DNA from: CAVSUR01 sp052143655
GTDB lineage: Bacteria; Actinomycetota; Actinomycetes; Streptosporangiales; Streptosporangiaceae
NCBI GenBank assembly: GCA_052143655.1
Contig: JBKQSL010000024.1
Location: forward strand, 1 to 44,541
DNA length: 44,541 nucleotides
Direction: 5' to 3'
The notes under the pieces are model-generated. The model was not told where the DNA came from. It made no database searches and was given only the letters and a program-made list of their open reading frames with translations. Shown here piece after piece: positions 23,918-33,276 of the stretch. Each line of letters opens with the position of its first letter. Within the stretch, counting starts at the first letter, position 1. The position numbers and the translations under genes are program-made.

Positions 23918-25545
23918 AGCTCCGGCTGATGGCCGGCGCGCTGCGCGGGGCGGACAGCGGCTGGCGGATGGCCGGCCTTGCCCTCGCCGTGCTGGCCGCG
24001 CTGTGGGTGATCCCGCTGGCCTTCAGCGCCCTCGCCGCCCAGCACGGCCGCCCGCTGGCCGGGGCGCTGGGCGTGGTGGTGTTCACCGCCGCGTGCGCGG
24101 GCTGGCTGGTGCTGCCGCTGCTGATGTTCGGCACCGACGAGACGCTCGACCCGGCCCGGCTCGCGCTGCTGCCGCTGCGCCCGGCGGTGCTGGCCCGCGG
24201 CCTGCTGGCGGCGGCGCTGACCGGGATCGGCCCGGTCGTCACGTTCTTCGTGCTGCTGGGGGTGGTCGCCGCCGTGGCCCGCGGGCCGGGCGCGGCGCTG
24301 ATCGGGCTGGCGGCGGTGGTGGTGGACCTGGCGCTGTGCGTGACCGGCTCGCGGGCGCTGGCGACCGCCTTCTCCGGGCTGCTGCGCTCGCGCCGGGGCC
24401 GCGACCTGGGGGTGCTGGCCGGCGGGCTGCTGTCGCTCGGCGTGATCATCGCGAACATCGTGTTCCAGAACGCGCTGCTGCGCGGCGGCCTCGGCCGCGC
24501 GACCCGGTCGGTGGCCGCGGCCGCCCGCTGGTCCCCGCCGGGCCTGGCCGCGCACGCGATCAGCGACGCCGCCCGGGGCGACTACCCGGCGGCCCTGGCC
24601 GAGCTGGCCGTCGCGGCCGCGGTGGCCGGCTTGCTGCTGGTGGCCTGGATGGCGGCGCTGCGCCAGGCCCTGGTCAGCCCCGACTCGTCCACTCAGCCGG
24701 CCCGCCGGGCGCTGTCCGGCCGCGTCCGGGCGGCCGGACACGGCCAGGTCGCGGCGTCGGCGGGGGGCGTGGCCGGGCTGGCCCGGCTGCGGCCCGGGCC
24801 CGCCAGCCGGACGCTGACCGTGGCGGCCAAGGAACTGCGCTACGCCTGGCGCGACCCGCGGCGCAAGGCCAGCCTGCTCGTGCTGGCCATGGCCGTCATC
24901 GTGACGCTGTCGGTATCCCGGTTCGGCCCGGTGGGCGGCCCGCCGGGCAGCGGCCCGCTGCTGCTGGCCGCGGCGGGCGTGTACGGCGGCACGATCGCCG
25001 GGATCCAGTCGGCCAACCAGTTCGGCCTGGACGGCGGTGCCCTCTGGCTGAACCTCGCCGCCACCGTCCGCCCGCGCGACCTGCGCGCCGACCTCGCCGG
25101 GAAGAACCTGGCCAGCGCCGTCATCGCGGTACCGGTGTTCGCGCTGCTGTACCTGCTGCTCGGCCTGGCCAGCGGCGAGGGCGGCCCGGCAGCCGCCGCG
25201 TTCGGGCTGGCCTGCTGCGCGCTCGGGGTGACGCTGGGCCTTGCCAGCCTGGCCAGCGTTCTGCTGCCCTACGCGCTGCCCGAGCGCCGCACCAGCGCCT
25301 TCGGCGGGGGCGGCACCGGCCGGGGTTGCCTGGGCCTGCTGAGCAGCGTGGCCATCCTGGTGCTGACCCTGGTGGCCATGGCGCCGCTGCTGGTCCTGAC
25401 GATCGGCCTGCACCCCGGTCCCTGGCTGCTGGCCGTCGGGCCGGCCTACGGCGCAGCGCTGGCCTGGGCCGGGCGGCTGGCCGCCGCGGCGATCGGCTTT
25501 GGCCGGATGCCCGAACTGCTGGCCGAGGTCAGCCGTCCGGTGTAG
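23893..25545 (+). CDS. ABC transporter permease
   Basis: A 550-residue integral membrane protein with about 12 hydrophobic helices in two halves separated by a charged linker near 255-310. It starts inside the end of the ATPase gene (MARIFAGLKLRLM), the expected partner arrangement. No signature identifies the cargo. The C-terminus slightly overlaps the convergent glycosyltransferase gene (17 nt). Confidence 0.85.
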   Translation: MARIFAGLKLRLMAGALRGADSGWRMAGLALAVLAALWVIPLAFSALAAQHGRPLAGALGVVVFTAACAGWLVLPLLMFGTDETLDPARLALLPLRPAVLARGLLAAALTGIGPVVTFFVLLGVVAAVARGPGAALIGLAAVVVDLALCVTGSRALATAFSGLLRSRRGRDLGVLAGGLLSLGVIIANIVFQNALLRGGLGRATRSVAAAARWSPPGLAAHAISDAARGDYPAALAELAVAAAVAGLLLVAWMAALRQALVSPDSSTQPARRALSGRVRAAGHGQVAASAGGVAGLARLRPGPASRTLTVAAKELRYAWRDPRRKASLLVLAMAVIVTLSVSRFGPVGGPPGSGPLLLAAAGVYGGTIAGIQSANQFGLDGGALWLNLAATVRPRDLRADLAGKNLASAVIAVPVFALLYLLLGLASGEGGPAAAAFGLACCALGVTLGLASLASVLLPYALPERRTSAFGGGGTGRGCLGLLSSVAILVLTLVAMAPLLVLTIGLHPGPWLLAVGPAYGAALAWAGRLAAAAIGFGRMPELLAEVSRPV

Positions 25546-27199
25546 CGGGCTCAGCCGCGCTGTCCTGGCCTGCGCTGTCCTGGCCTGCGCTGTCCTGGCC
25601 GCCGGTGGCCGCGGCGACCGCGGCCGCCGCGCGCGGACGGCTGAACAGCAGGCCGACGGACAGGCAGGACAGCGGCACCGCCACCATCGCGTACCGGTAC
25701 AGCGACTGCGTCAGCAATGCCGGGGACAGCACGCTGACCACGGCCAGCGCCCACGGCAGCGCCGCCAGGCGGCCCTGCCTGCGCCAGCGCCACAGCACTC
25801 CGCCAGTGGCCGCCAGCAGGACGGCCAGGAACAGCACGCCGGGGAAGTACACCGGCTGCTGCCAGAGGAACAGGAAGTACGCGTACGGGTAGACCGGGTG
25901 GGTGTTCTCGGTCGTGCCGGCGTACTGCTGGATGTCCCGGGCGTAGTACGACGGCAGCCGGGCGATGTGCGGCGCGACCGTGAACGTCATCGTCACGTGC
26001 GACTGCGGCCTGTCAGTGGCCAGGAACGTCAGCAGCACGTCCCGGGCGCTGACCTTCAGGTAGTCCAGCGGCTGGGCCTCGATCGCGCGCAGCGCGAACC
26101 GCATGCCCAGCGAGTTGTTGTCGGCATCGACCCCGGGGTGCGCGTCGTGCCGCCACCACGCTCCCGGGCTCCACAGGTAGTCGGCGGGCGTCGGCTCGGT
26201 CAGCAGCGCGGAGACCGACCACGCCGGGGGGGCGGCGGCGCGGAAGGCCGGCTGCCGGTCCGGGCACAGCGGCGCCAGGCTGGGCGGCGGCTTGATCACC
26301 GCGCAGTTGGCGAAGCTGGTCGTGCGCGACCACAGGAACATGCCGTCGCTGTCGGTCAGGTTGAACTGCCCGTGCTCGGAGTGGAACACCAGCACGTAGC
26401 CGAGCACCGGGATCGCGAACGCGGCCGCGGCGGCGGCCAGCGACCGCCAGCCCACCCGGCGGATCAGCAGGAACACCGCGACGATCACCGCCAGCGGCAG
26501 CCCGTTGCCGCGCAGCACGGTCACGTAGGCCATCAGCAGGCCGGCGGTCACGCACTGCCACCGGCGCGGCGTCGCCCGGGTCAGCAGCAGCGCCACGACG
26601 ACCATCAGCACCAGGCAGAACAGCGTGTCCGGCAGGATGTAGGACTCCAGCGCCACCTGCCGGGTGTCGGCCAGCACCGGCAGCGCGGCCAGCGTCGCGC
26701 CCCAGCCGGGCAGTCCCCAGTAGCGCAGCAGCGCGTAGACGATCACCGCCACGGCGATGCCCATCAGGTGCTGCGCGATGGTCACGAACAGCAGCGGATG
26801 CGGCAGGAACTGCATCAGGGCCAGGAACCCCGAGTAGCCGGACGGCCGGATCGTGCCGAGGCTGTGGCTCACCGCCTCCTGCATGTACAGGAACGAGTCG
26901 GCGGTCAGCAGCGCGGGGCGGAACGCGAGCACCGCCAGCACCCGCGGCACCAGGCCGATCAGCACCGCGATCGTGAACAGCCGGTGCCGGTGCCACAGGG
27001 CCGACGGGGTGACCTCGGCAGCCGCCCGCCGGGCGACCCGCGCGACCGGGCCGGTGCCGGATGCGGGCGCGGCCGGTCCTGCGGGGCCGGGGCCTGCGGC
27101 ATCCTGGGTGGCGCCGCCGGGTGCGCTGGCATCCGGCGCCGGGGCGTCCGCCGCCTCCTGGTCGCCGTCGCGCGACCCGCTGAGCCTGAGATCAGCCAC
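25529..27199 (-). CDS. GT-C-like membrane glycosyltransferase
   Basis: A 556-residue polytopic membrane protein. After a disordered Ala/Pro-rich N-terminus of about 70 residues, the first helix (HRLFTIAVLIGLVPRVLAVL) is followed by an extracytoplasmic loop with LTADSFLYMQEA. Its acidic residue fits the GT-C catalytic position. About nine more helices follow, with a large extracytoplasmic segment at about 290-420. Such enzymes transfer sugars from polyprenyl-phosphate carriers to envelope acceptors; donor and acceptor are unknown. GTG 27199 is chosen because GAGGAAA lies 3-4 bases upstream. The C-terminus has GQDSA repeated three times, from a 15-bp repeat. Confidence 0.7.
   Translation of the reverse strand: MADLRLSGSRDGDQEAADAPAPDASAPGGATQDAAGPGPAGPAAPASGTGPVARVARRAAAEVTPSALWHRHRLFTIAVLIGLVPRVLAVLAFRPALLTADSFLYMQEAVSHSLGTIRPSGYSGFLALMQFLPHPLLFVTIAQHLMGIAVAVIVYALLRYWGLPGWGATLAALPVLADTRQVALESYILPDTLFCLVLMVVVALLLTRATPRRWQCVTAGLLMAYVTVLRGNGLPLAVIVAVFLLIRRVGWRSLAAAAAAFAIPVLGYVLVFHSEHGQFNLTDSDGMFLWSRTTSFANCAVIKPPPSLAPLCPDRQPAFRAAAPPAWSVSALLTEPTPADYLWSPGAWWRHDAHPGVDADNNSLGMRFALRAIEAQPLDYLKVSARDVLLTFLATDRPQSHVTMTFTVAPHIARLPSYYARDIQQYAGTTENTHPVYPYAYFLFLWQQPVYFPGVLFLAVLLAATGGVLWRWRRQGRLAALPWALAVVSVLSPALLTQSLYRYAMVAVPLSCLSVGLLFSRPRAAAAVAAATGGQDSAGQDSAGQDSAAEPATPDG
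25553..25605. repeat. 15-bp tandem repeat at the glycosyltransferase 3' end
   Basis: GCGCTGTCCTGGCCT is repeated about three times in frame and encodes the GQDSA repeats at the protein's C-terminus. Confidence 0.8.
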
Positions 27200-27324
27200 T
27201 GGTTTCCTCGTCGTCGGCACTGCCGGGAATTCCGCCACGGCAGCCGCCCCCCGGGCTGCGGGCCGGCCCTGTCGCCGCTGGCCAGCCGTGGCCGCGGGCA
27301 CCCGGCGGGGCCCAGGTTACCCTG

Positions 27325-28170
27325 GTGCACGACAATGACGGCGTGCGGACAAACGGAACGGCATCATCGCCGGCGGCCGGATTCTGGCAGCCGCCCGTCG
27401 TGCTGCCCGAGACTGGCTCCACCAACACGGACCTGCTCGCCGCCGCGCGCGGCGGCGCCCCTGATGGCTCGGTGCTGGTGGCGGACGTGCAGACGGCCGG
27501 CCGGGGCAGGCTGGCCCGCAACTGGGTCACGGTCCCGGGGGCGGCGCTGGCGTGCTCGGTGCTGCTGCGGCCAGCCGGCGTTCCGGTTGCCCGCCGGGGC
27601 TGGCTGCCGCTGCTGGCCGGTGTCGCGGTGGCCGCCGCGGTGCGCGCGGCCGCCGGGGTGGAGGCCGGCCTGAAATGGCCCAACGACGTGCTGGCCGGCG
27701 GCGGCAAGCTGGCCGGCATCCTGGCCGAGCAGTACCAGGACGCCGTGGTGATCGGCATCGGCCTGAACCTCACGGCCGTCCCCGCGGCCAGCCCGGCCGG
27801 GACACCGGGGCCGGTCGCCCCTGGTTCGCCGGCCTGCGGTCCGGGTGCGCTGGCGCCCACGTCGCTGGCGGCCCAGGGCGCGTCCCGCGTCGGCCGGGAC
27901 GAGGTGCTGGCGGCCGTGCTGGATCAGCTGGGACGGCGCTACCTGCGCTGGCGCGACGCCGTCCCGCCGGGCGACCCGCAGGCCAGCGGCTTGCGGGCGG
28001 AGTACCTGCGGTACTGCCTGACCATCGGCCGCGACGTCCGGGTCGAGATGCCCGGCGGCCGGGTGCTGGCCGGCCGGGCCGCCGACGTGGACGCCGACGG
28101 CCGCCTGGTGGTCGACACCACGGCGGGCCCCGCCGCGGTCAGCGCCGGCGACGTCGTGCACCTGCGCTGA
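27325..28170 (+). CDS. birA: Biotin-[acetyl-CoA-carboxylase] ligase
   Basis: Activates biotin with ATP and attaches it to the BCCP lysine, here presumably that of AccA. Up to 281 residues. The catalytic domain shows ETGSTNTDLL, the biotin-binding GRGRLARNW, KWPNDVLAGGGKLAGIL and GIGLNL; the C-terminal SH3-like domain is LTIGRDVRVEMPGG onward. There is no N-terminal helix-turn-helix, so it is the monofunctional type and not a repressor. Starts at GTG 27325 or GTG 27343 are both plausible; GACAAT 6 bases before 27343 favours the shorter form as a leaderless product. A Pro/Ala insertion at about 150-180 is unusual. Confidence 0.93.
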   Translation: MHDNDGVRTNGTASSPAAGFWQPPVVLPETGSTNTDLLAAARGGAPDGSVLVADVQTAGRGRLARNWVTVPGAALACSVLLRPAGVPVARRGWLPLLAGVAVAAAVRAAAGVEAGLKWPNDVLAGGGKLAGILAEQYQDAVVIGIGLNLTAVPAASPAGTPGPVAPGSPACGPGALAPTSLAAQGASRVGRDEVLAAVLDQLGRRYLRWRDAVPPGDPQASGLRAEYLRYCLTIGRDVRVEMPGGRVLAGRAADVDADGRLVVDTTAGPAAVSAGDVVHLR

Positions 28171-28255
28171 TGCCGCCAGGTCGATCGCGCCGCCCGGACG
28201 ATGCCGCCGCCCGGACTGTGCCGCCGCCGGGAGGCCCGGGCCGCCCGGCGGCGTG
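28170..28255. repeat. Degenerate ~18-bp repeats after birA
   Basis: Units of the form GATGCCGCCGCCCGGAC follow the birA stop about three times with drift, another example of repeat tracts at gene ends. Confidence 0.5.
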
Positions 28256-28314
28256 AGCGCGGCGCCGGGGCGGTATGAAAGAGGGAACACCAGCGGGCAC
28301 GACGGGGCGTCCAC

Positions 28315-29229
28315 ATGAGTGATCTTCCGAGCCGGATCTCGGTGCGCGAGGTAGGGCCACGGGACGGGCTGCAGAACGAGGAGCCGGTCCCGGCCGCCGC
28401 CAAGATCGAGCTGATCAACCGGCTGTCGGCCACCGGGGTGCAGCGGATCGAGGCCGTGTCCTTCGTCCGGCCCGGCGCGATCCCGCAGATGGCCGACGCC
28501 GACGAGGTGTGGCACGGGATCAGCCGGGTGCCGTCGGTGCGGTACTCGGCACTGGTGCCCAACCTGCGCGGCGCCCGCCGGGCCCTGGACGCCGGCCTGA
28601 CCGAGATCGAGGCGGTCGTGTCCGCCTCCGACACGCACAACCGCAAGAACGTCGGCCGGCCCACCGCGCAGTCGCTGGATGACATCGCGGCGCTGCTCGC
28701 CGAGGCGCACGATCGCGGCGCCACCTGCCAGGTGATCATCTCCACCGCCTGGGGCTGCCCGTACGAGGGCGACGTCCCGGTCGAGCGGGTGCTGGCCGTG
28801 GCCGGCCGCGCGGTCGCCGACGGCGCCGACGGCATCTCGTTTGGCGACACCACCGGCATGGCCACGCCCTGCCGGGTGCGCGCCCTGGTCGGCGGGTTCC
28901 GCTCCGCGCATCCCGACGTCGGGCTGAACCTGCATTTCCACAACACCCGCGGCACCGGCCTGGCCAACGTGCTTACCGCCCTGGACATGGGAGTGACGGA
29001 CTTCGACGCGTCGGTCGGCGGCCTCGGTGGCTGTCCATACGCGCCCGGCGCGACCGGCAACATCGCGACCGAGGAACTCGTGCACATGGTCGAGGACATG
29101 GGCATCGACACCGGCATCGACCTGGAGCAGATGATCGAGGCCGCAGCCGACGCCGAGCGCATCATCGGCCGCCGGCTCCCGTCTCAGGTGCTGCGGGCCG
29201 GCCCCCGCACCCGCACGATCCCCGCCTAG
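28315..29229 (+). CDS. mvaB: Hydroxymethylglutaryl-CoA lyase
   Basis: Splits HMG-CoA into acetyl-CoA and acetoacetate, the last step of leucine breakdown. At 304 residues it matches the family. VGPRDGLQNE holds the metal and catalytic residues at the barrel N-terminus, and LHFHNTRGTGLAN holds the metal-binding histidines. GGLGGCPYAPGATGNIATE carries the catalytic cysteine. The start follows a weak GGGG site 9 bases upstream. Downstream on the same strand lies a carboxylase beta gene, which fits a methylcrotonyl-CoA route, but a hairpin repeat and a promoter separate the two. Confidence 0.94.
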   Translation: MSDLPSRISVREVGPRDGLQNEEPVPAAAKIELINRLSATGVQRIEAVSFVRPGAIPQMADADEVWHGISRVPSVRYSALVPNLRGARRALDAGLTEIEAVVSASDTHNRKNVGRPTAQSLDDIAALLAEAHDRGATCQVIISTAWGCPYEGDVPVERVLAVAGRAVADGADGISFGDTTGMATPCRVRALVGGFRSAHPDVGLNLHFHNTRGTGLANVLTALDMGVTDFDASVGGLGGCPYAPGATGNIATEELVHMVEDMGIDTGIDLEQMIEAAADAERIIGRRLPSQVLRAGPRTRTIPA

Positions 29230-29288
29230 CCCCCGGACACCCCTCCCCGCCTTCCCCCCCGCTCCCCGCCCCCCCGCACCCCTGGCTG

Positions 29289-29339
29289 GTGATCTCGGAG
29301 ACTTCTCAGGTCTATGTGCTGAAAAGTCTCCGAGATCAC
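29289..29339. repeat. Dispersed hairpin repeat, copy B
   Basis: A perfect 16-bp stem, GTGATCTCGGAGACTT (29289-29304) with its complement at 29324-29339, encloses a 19-nt loop. TCAGGTCTATGTGC (29306-29319) is the exact reverse complement of the loop core in copy A, and the TGATCTCGG stem is shared. The element is inverted relative to copy A. It may terminate mvaB. Confidence 0.85.
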
Positions 29340-29389
29340 TAAAGCCGGGCCGGCCGGGCCGGCGGCGACTGGGCCGCCGGAGCGCGGGG

Positions 29390-29395
29390 TACGCT
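29390..29395 (+). promoter_or_regulatory. -10 box of the second carboxylase beta gene
   Basis: TACGCT ends 7 nt before GTG 29403, the leaderless pattern. Confidence 0.5.
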
Positions 29396-29402
29396 CGCGA
29401 CC

Positions 29403-31034
29403 GTGACCGAGCACTCCGTGAGCGAGCACTCCAGGGCGCAGCCGCCCGGGCCGGGGCGAGACCCCGGGCAGGCCGCGGCCGGGCCGGGCAGTGCCGCGCG
29501 GAACGCCGCGCCGGGGCACCCGGACCTGGCCAGCGTCCGGGCCCGGATCGAGCGGGGCGGCGCGCCGCGGTATCACGAGGCGGCGGCCGCGGCCGGCAAG
29601 CTGTTCGCCCGGGACCGGATCGCGCTGCTGACCGACGAGGGCAGCTTCACCGAGGACGGGGCGTATGCCAACGTGCTGGCCGACGGGCTGCCCGCGGACG
29701 GCGTGATCACCGGCACCGCGACGATCGACGGCCGCCCGGTGGCGCTGATGGCCAACGACTCCACGGTCAAGGCCGGGTCGTGGGGCTCCCGCACCGTCGA
29801 GAAGATCATCCGGATCATCGAGAAGGCCTACCGGGCCCAGATCCCCATGGTCTACCTGGTCGACTCGGCCGGGGCCCGGATCACCGACCAGGTGGAGATG
29901 TTCCCCGGCCGCCGCGGCGCCGGCAAGATCTTCCACACCCAGGTCCGCGCCTCCGGCTCGGTCCCGCAGGTGTGCGCCCTGTTCGGGCCGTCCGCGGCCG
30001 GCGGCGCCTACATCCCCGCGTTCTGCGACTACGTGGTGATGGTGGACGGCAACGCCTCGATGTACCTGGGCAGCCCGCGGATGGTCGAGATGGTGGTCGC
30101 CGAGCACACCACGCTTGAGGAGATGGGCGGCGCCCGGATGCACTGCACCGTGTCCGGATGCGGGCACGAGCTGGCGGCCAGCGAGGAAAACGCGATCGAG
30201 TCGGTCCGGGCGTACCTGTCCTACCTGCCCGGCAGCTGGCAGCAGCCGCCGCCGCCCGCGGAGCCGTGCGAGCCCGAGCCGATCAACCTGCGCAAGCTGG
30301 TTCCCGCCAGCGAACGGCAGGCCTACGACATGCGCCGCTACCTGCGCGGCCTGGTCGACGCGGGCTCGCTGCTGGAGATCCACGCGCTGTGGGCACCGGA
30401 GCTGATCGTCGGCTTCGCCCGGCTGCACGGGGAGGCCGTCGGGGTGGTGGCGAGCAACCCGATGATCAAGGGCGGGGTGCTGTTCACCGACTCCGCTGAC
30501 AAGGCCGCCCGGTTCATTCAGATGTGCGACGCGTTCAGCGTGCCGCTGCTGTTCCTCGCCGACGTGCCCGGCTTCATGGTGGGCACCGCGGTCGAGCGGC
30601 AGGGCATCATCCGGCACGGCGCCAAGATGATCTCCGCGGTGTCGGAGGCGACTGTGCCGAAGATCTGCGTCATCGTCCGCAAGGCCTACGGCGCGGGCCT
30701 GTACGCGATGGCCGGCCCGGGATTCGACCCGGACGCGACGATCGCGCTGCCGACCGCCAAGATCGCGGTGATGGGCGCGGAGGCGGCCGTGAACGCGGTC
30801 TACTACAACAAGCTCAACCGGATCGCTGACCCGGCGGCCCGCCAGGCCGAGGTGGAGCGGCTGCGCGCCGAGTACGACCAGGACATCGACGTGCTGCGGC
30901 TGGCCGGCGAGCTGGTCGTCGACGATGTGGTGGAACCCGAGGACCTGCGCACCGAGCTGATCTTCCGGTTCGCGGCGGCGCGCGGCAAGGACCGCTCGTT
31001 CTCCCGCCGCCGGCACGGCATCACGCCGGTCTGA
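29403..31034 (+). CDS. Acyl-CoA carboxylase beta subunit, second copy
   Basis: A 543-residue carboxyltransferase of the same superfamily as AccB but clearly divergent from it. It has DSAGARITDQVEMFPGRRGA and FGPSAAGGAYIPAFCDYVV in the first half, and ADVPGFMVGTAVERQGI and RKAYGAGLYAMAGPGFDPD in the second. GAGLYAM in place of GGAYxVM, and the neighbouring HMG-CoA lyase, favour a methylcrotonyl-CoA or related branched substrate over propionyl-CoA, but this is inference. The N-terminal 35 residues are Pro/Gly/Ala-rich. No alpha subunit is encoded beside it, so it must borrow one, possibly AccA at 16675. GTG 29403 is supported by the promoter spacing. Confidence 0.88.
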   Translation: MTEHSVSEHSRAQPPGPGRDPGQAAAGPGSAARNAAPGHPDLASVRARIERGGAPRYHEAAAAAGKLFARDRIALLTDEGSFTEDGAYANVLADGLPADGVITGTATIDGRPVALMANDSTVKAGSWGSRTVEKIIRIIEKAYRAQIPMVYLVDSAGARITDQVEMFPGRRGAGKIFHTQVRASGSVPQVCALFGPSAAGGAYIPAFCDYVVMVDGNASMYLGSPRMVEMVVAEHTTLEEMGGARMHCTVSGCGHELAASEENAIESVRAYLSYLPGSWQQPPPPAEPCEPEPINLRKLVPASERQAYDMRRYLRGLVDAGSLLEIHALWAPELIVGFARLHGEAVGVVASNPMIKGGVLFTDSADKAARFIQMCDAFSVPLLFLADVPGFMVGTAVERQGIIRHGAKMISAVSEATVPKICVIVRKAYGAGLYAMAGPGFDPDATIALPTAKIAVMGAEAAVNAVYYNKLNRIADPAARQAEVERLRAEYDQDIDVLRLAGELVVDDVVEPEDLRTELIFRFAAARGKDRSFSRRRHGITPV

Positions 31035-31208
31035 GCCAGGGCAGGCCAGGTGCCGTTGGGTCCAGGCCGGGTCGCCGGCTGTCCGATCTGCCCTGAGCTG
31101 CGGCAATTCCGGGCCAGCGGGCGCGGCATGACCGGCTGCGCGGCCACCCTGCAGGGTGATATCGGCTACCGGCACGCGTAGCGTGCGGGCTGCACTCGCG
31201 GAGCGGCC

Positions 31209-31214
31209 TACCAT
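31209..31214 (+). promoter_or_regulatory. -10 box of the response regulator gene
   Basis: TACCAT lies 6 nt before ATG 31221, with no Shine-Dalgarno, suggesting a leaderless message. Confidence 0.45.
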
Positions 31215-31220
31215 CTGTGC

Positions 31221-31892
31221 ATGACCTGCGTTCTGCTTGCCGAGGATGACCCGGCCATTTCCGAGCCGCTGGCCCGGGCGCTGCGACGCGAGGGCTACGA
31301 CGTGGGGGTGTCCGCCGACGGCCCCGGCACTCTGGAGGCCGCCCGGGGCGGCGGCATCGACCTGATCGTGCTCGACATCGGGCTGCCGAAGATGGACGGC
31401 CTGGAAGTCTGCCGCCGCATCCGGTCGTCCGGCCAGTCCGTGCCGGTGCTGATCCTGACCGCGCGCGCCGACGAGGTGGACACGGTCATCGGCCTGGACG
31501 CCGGCGCCGACGACTACGTCACCAAGCCGTTCCGGCTCGCCGAGCTGCTGGCCCGGGTGCGCGCGCTGCTGCGCCGCGGCGCGACCGAGAACCAGGTCGT
31601 GCAGGGCGTCCGGATCGACACCGACGCGCGGCGGGCCTGGCTGGGCGACACCGAGATCGAGCTCACGTCCAAGGAGTTCGACCTGCTGGCGCTGCTGGTG
31701 GCCGAGGCCGGCAAGGTGGTCACCCGCGAGCAGATCATGCGGCAAGTGTGGGACTCCAAGTGGTGGGGTTCGACCAAGACGCTCGACATGCACGTGTCCT
31801 GGCTGCGCCGCAAGCTCGGCGACGACGCGCACAACCCGCGGTTCATCACCACGGTGCGCGGGGTCGGCTTCCGGTTCGAGCGCGGGGACTGA
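31221..31892 (+). CDS. OmpR/PhoB-family response regulator
   Basis: A 223-residue DNA-binding response regulator. The receiver domain shows the acidic pocket at EDD (8-10), the phosphoacceptor Asp52 in LIVLDIGLPKMDG, Thr80 and Lys102 (DYVTKPF). The winged-helix domain follows from about 125 (ELTSKEFDLLALLV, VTREQIMRQVWD, VRGVGFRFE). It is paired with the histidine kinase gene 83 bases downstream. Signal and regulon are unknown. Streptomyces carries a similar pair next to purK/purE, so this is probably conserved synteny. Confidence 0.94.
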   Translation: MTCVLLAEDDPAISEPLARALRREGYDVGVSADGPGTLEAARGGGIDLIVLDIGLPKMDGLEVCRRIRSSGQSVPVLILTARADEVDTVIGLDAGADDYVTKPFRLAELLARVRALLRRGATENQVVQGVRIDTDARRAWLGDTEIELTSKEFDLLALLVAEAGKVVTREQIMRQVWDSKWWGSTKTLDMHVSWLRRKLGDDAHNPRFITTVRGVGFRFERGD

Positions 31893-31975
31893 CTGCGCCG
31901 GCGGTCGGCGGGTCGGCCAGATGAGCGATCCGGTGCGATGAGCATCCCGGTGACGGCCCCGGCAGGAGCAGCCCG

Positions 31976-33250
31976 GTGCACCGGCGGCTGCTGATCTCGA
32001 CTGTCGCCGTCGCGGTGACGGCGGTGCTGCTGCTCGGCGTGCCGCTGGCGGCCGGCAGTATCCGGCTCCAGTCCGACGAGGCCAGCCAGCAGCTCAAGCA
32101 CGACGCGGCGACCCTGGCCCAGGACCTGCAGGTGCGCGCGGATTCCGGCCTGCCGGCCGACGCGGACCAGGTGGCCCGGTCACTGCCGGACCGATACGTG
32201 ATCATCCAGCAGCACGGCGCCAGGCCGATCACGGTCGGCACCGAGCCGCCGCTGCACGACACCGTCAGCGGCGAGGCGGCCACCTCCGACTTCACGGTCA
32301 CGATCAAGGCGAACGGCTCGCTGGTCAGCCAGCGGATCCGGGGCGACCTGCTGCTCATCGGCTCGCTGGCGGGGCTGGCCATCGCGGTCGCGGTGGTCCT
32401 GGCGCTGCTCCAGGCCCGGCGGCTGTCCCGGCCGCTGCAGGAACTGGCCCGGGCCGCGGACCGGCTCGGCTCGGGGGACGCCAGCCCGCTGGGCCGCCGT
32501 TACGGGGTGCCGGAGCTGGACCGGGTAGCCGAGGGACTGGACGGCTCGGCGCAGCGCATCACCGACCTGCTGGCGGCCGAGCGGGATTTCGCCGTGGACG
32601 CCTCGCATCAGCTGCGCACCCCGCTGACCGCGCTGTCGATGCGGCTGGAGGAGATGGTCGGCGCCGCCGACTACCCGGACGTGGTGCGCGAGGAGGGCGC
32701 GGCCGCGCTGGCCCAGACCGAGCGGCTCGCCGAGGTGGTCAGCGAGCTGCTCGGCCGGGCCCGCCGGTCGGTGCCCGGCCAGCCAGAGCTGACGCCGGTC
32801 GATGACATGATCGGCCAGCAGGTGGTCGAGTGGGATCCGGCGTTCCGCCGGGCGGGCCGCAAGCTGGAGGTCACCGGGGAGAAGGGACTGCGCGCCTACG
32901 TGAACCCGGGCGGGGCCGCCCAGGTGATTGCCACCCTGCTGGACAACGCGCTGACCCACGGCGCCGGGACGGTGACGATCCGCACCTCGCAGACTCTGCG
33001 GTCGGTGGTGATCGAGGTGCGCGACGAGGGCAAGGGCGTGCCGCCGGAGCTGGTGCCGCGGATTTTCGAGCGCAGCGTCAGCGGGAAGGCGGGCGGCACG
33101 GGCCTCGGCCTCAGCCTGGCCCGCTCGCTGGCTGCGGCGAGCGGCGGCCAGGTGGTGCTGGTGCGGCCCAGGCCCGCCGCGTTCGCGGTGTTCTTGCCGC
33201 GCGCCGCGCCCGACACCGCGGCGGAGCGGGCGGTCAGCGGCCCGGCCTGA
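31976..33250 (+). CDS. Sensor histidine kinase
   Basis: A 424-residue membrane kinase. Two transmembrane helices (about 5-27 and 125-146) flank a roughly 95-residue extracytoplasmic sensor region, and a HAMP domain follows at about 147-200. The phosphorylated His211 is in DASHQLRTPL. ATP-binding boxes are LLDNALTHG (N), VRDEGKGVPPE (G1), IFERSVSG (F) and GGTGLGLSLA (G2). GTG 31976 has CAGGAG 9 bases upstream. It acts with the regulator encoded upstream; the sensor region gives no hint of its ligand. Confidence 0.92.
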   Translation: MHRRLLISTVAVAVTAVLLLGVPLAAGSIRLQSDEASQQLKHDAATLAQDLQVRADSGLPADADQVARSLPDRYVIIQQHGARPITVGTEPPLHDTVSGEAATSDFTVTIKANGSLVSQRIRGDLLLIGSLAGLAIAVAVVLALLQARRLSRPLQELARAADRLGSGDASPLGRRYGVPELDRVAEGLDGSAQRITDLLAAERDFAVDASHQLRTPLTALSMRLEEMVGAADYPDVVREEGAAALAQTERLAEVVSELLGRARRSVPGQPELTPVDDMIGQQVVEWDPAFRRAGRKLEVTGEKGLRAYVNPGGAAQVIATLLDNALTHGAGTVTIRTSQTLRSVVIEVRDEGKGVPPELVPRIFERSVSGKAGGTGLGLSLARSLAAASGGQVVLVRPRPAAFAVFLPRAAPDTAAERAVSGPA

Positions 33251-33263
33251 CCGGCGGGTCTCG

Positions 33264-33269
33264 TAGGCT
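33264..33269 (+). promoter_or_regulatory. -10 box of purK
   Basis: TAGGCT ends 7 nt before GTG 33277, identical in sequence and spacing to the trpS promoter. Confidence 0.5.
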
Positions 33270-33276
33270 ACGGCGC

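Noticed and set aside
29289..29339. Hairpin B as a riboswitch for the downstream carboxylase gene
   Set aside because: The predicted transcription start (near 29402) lies downstream of the hairpin, so it would not be in that mRNA.
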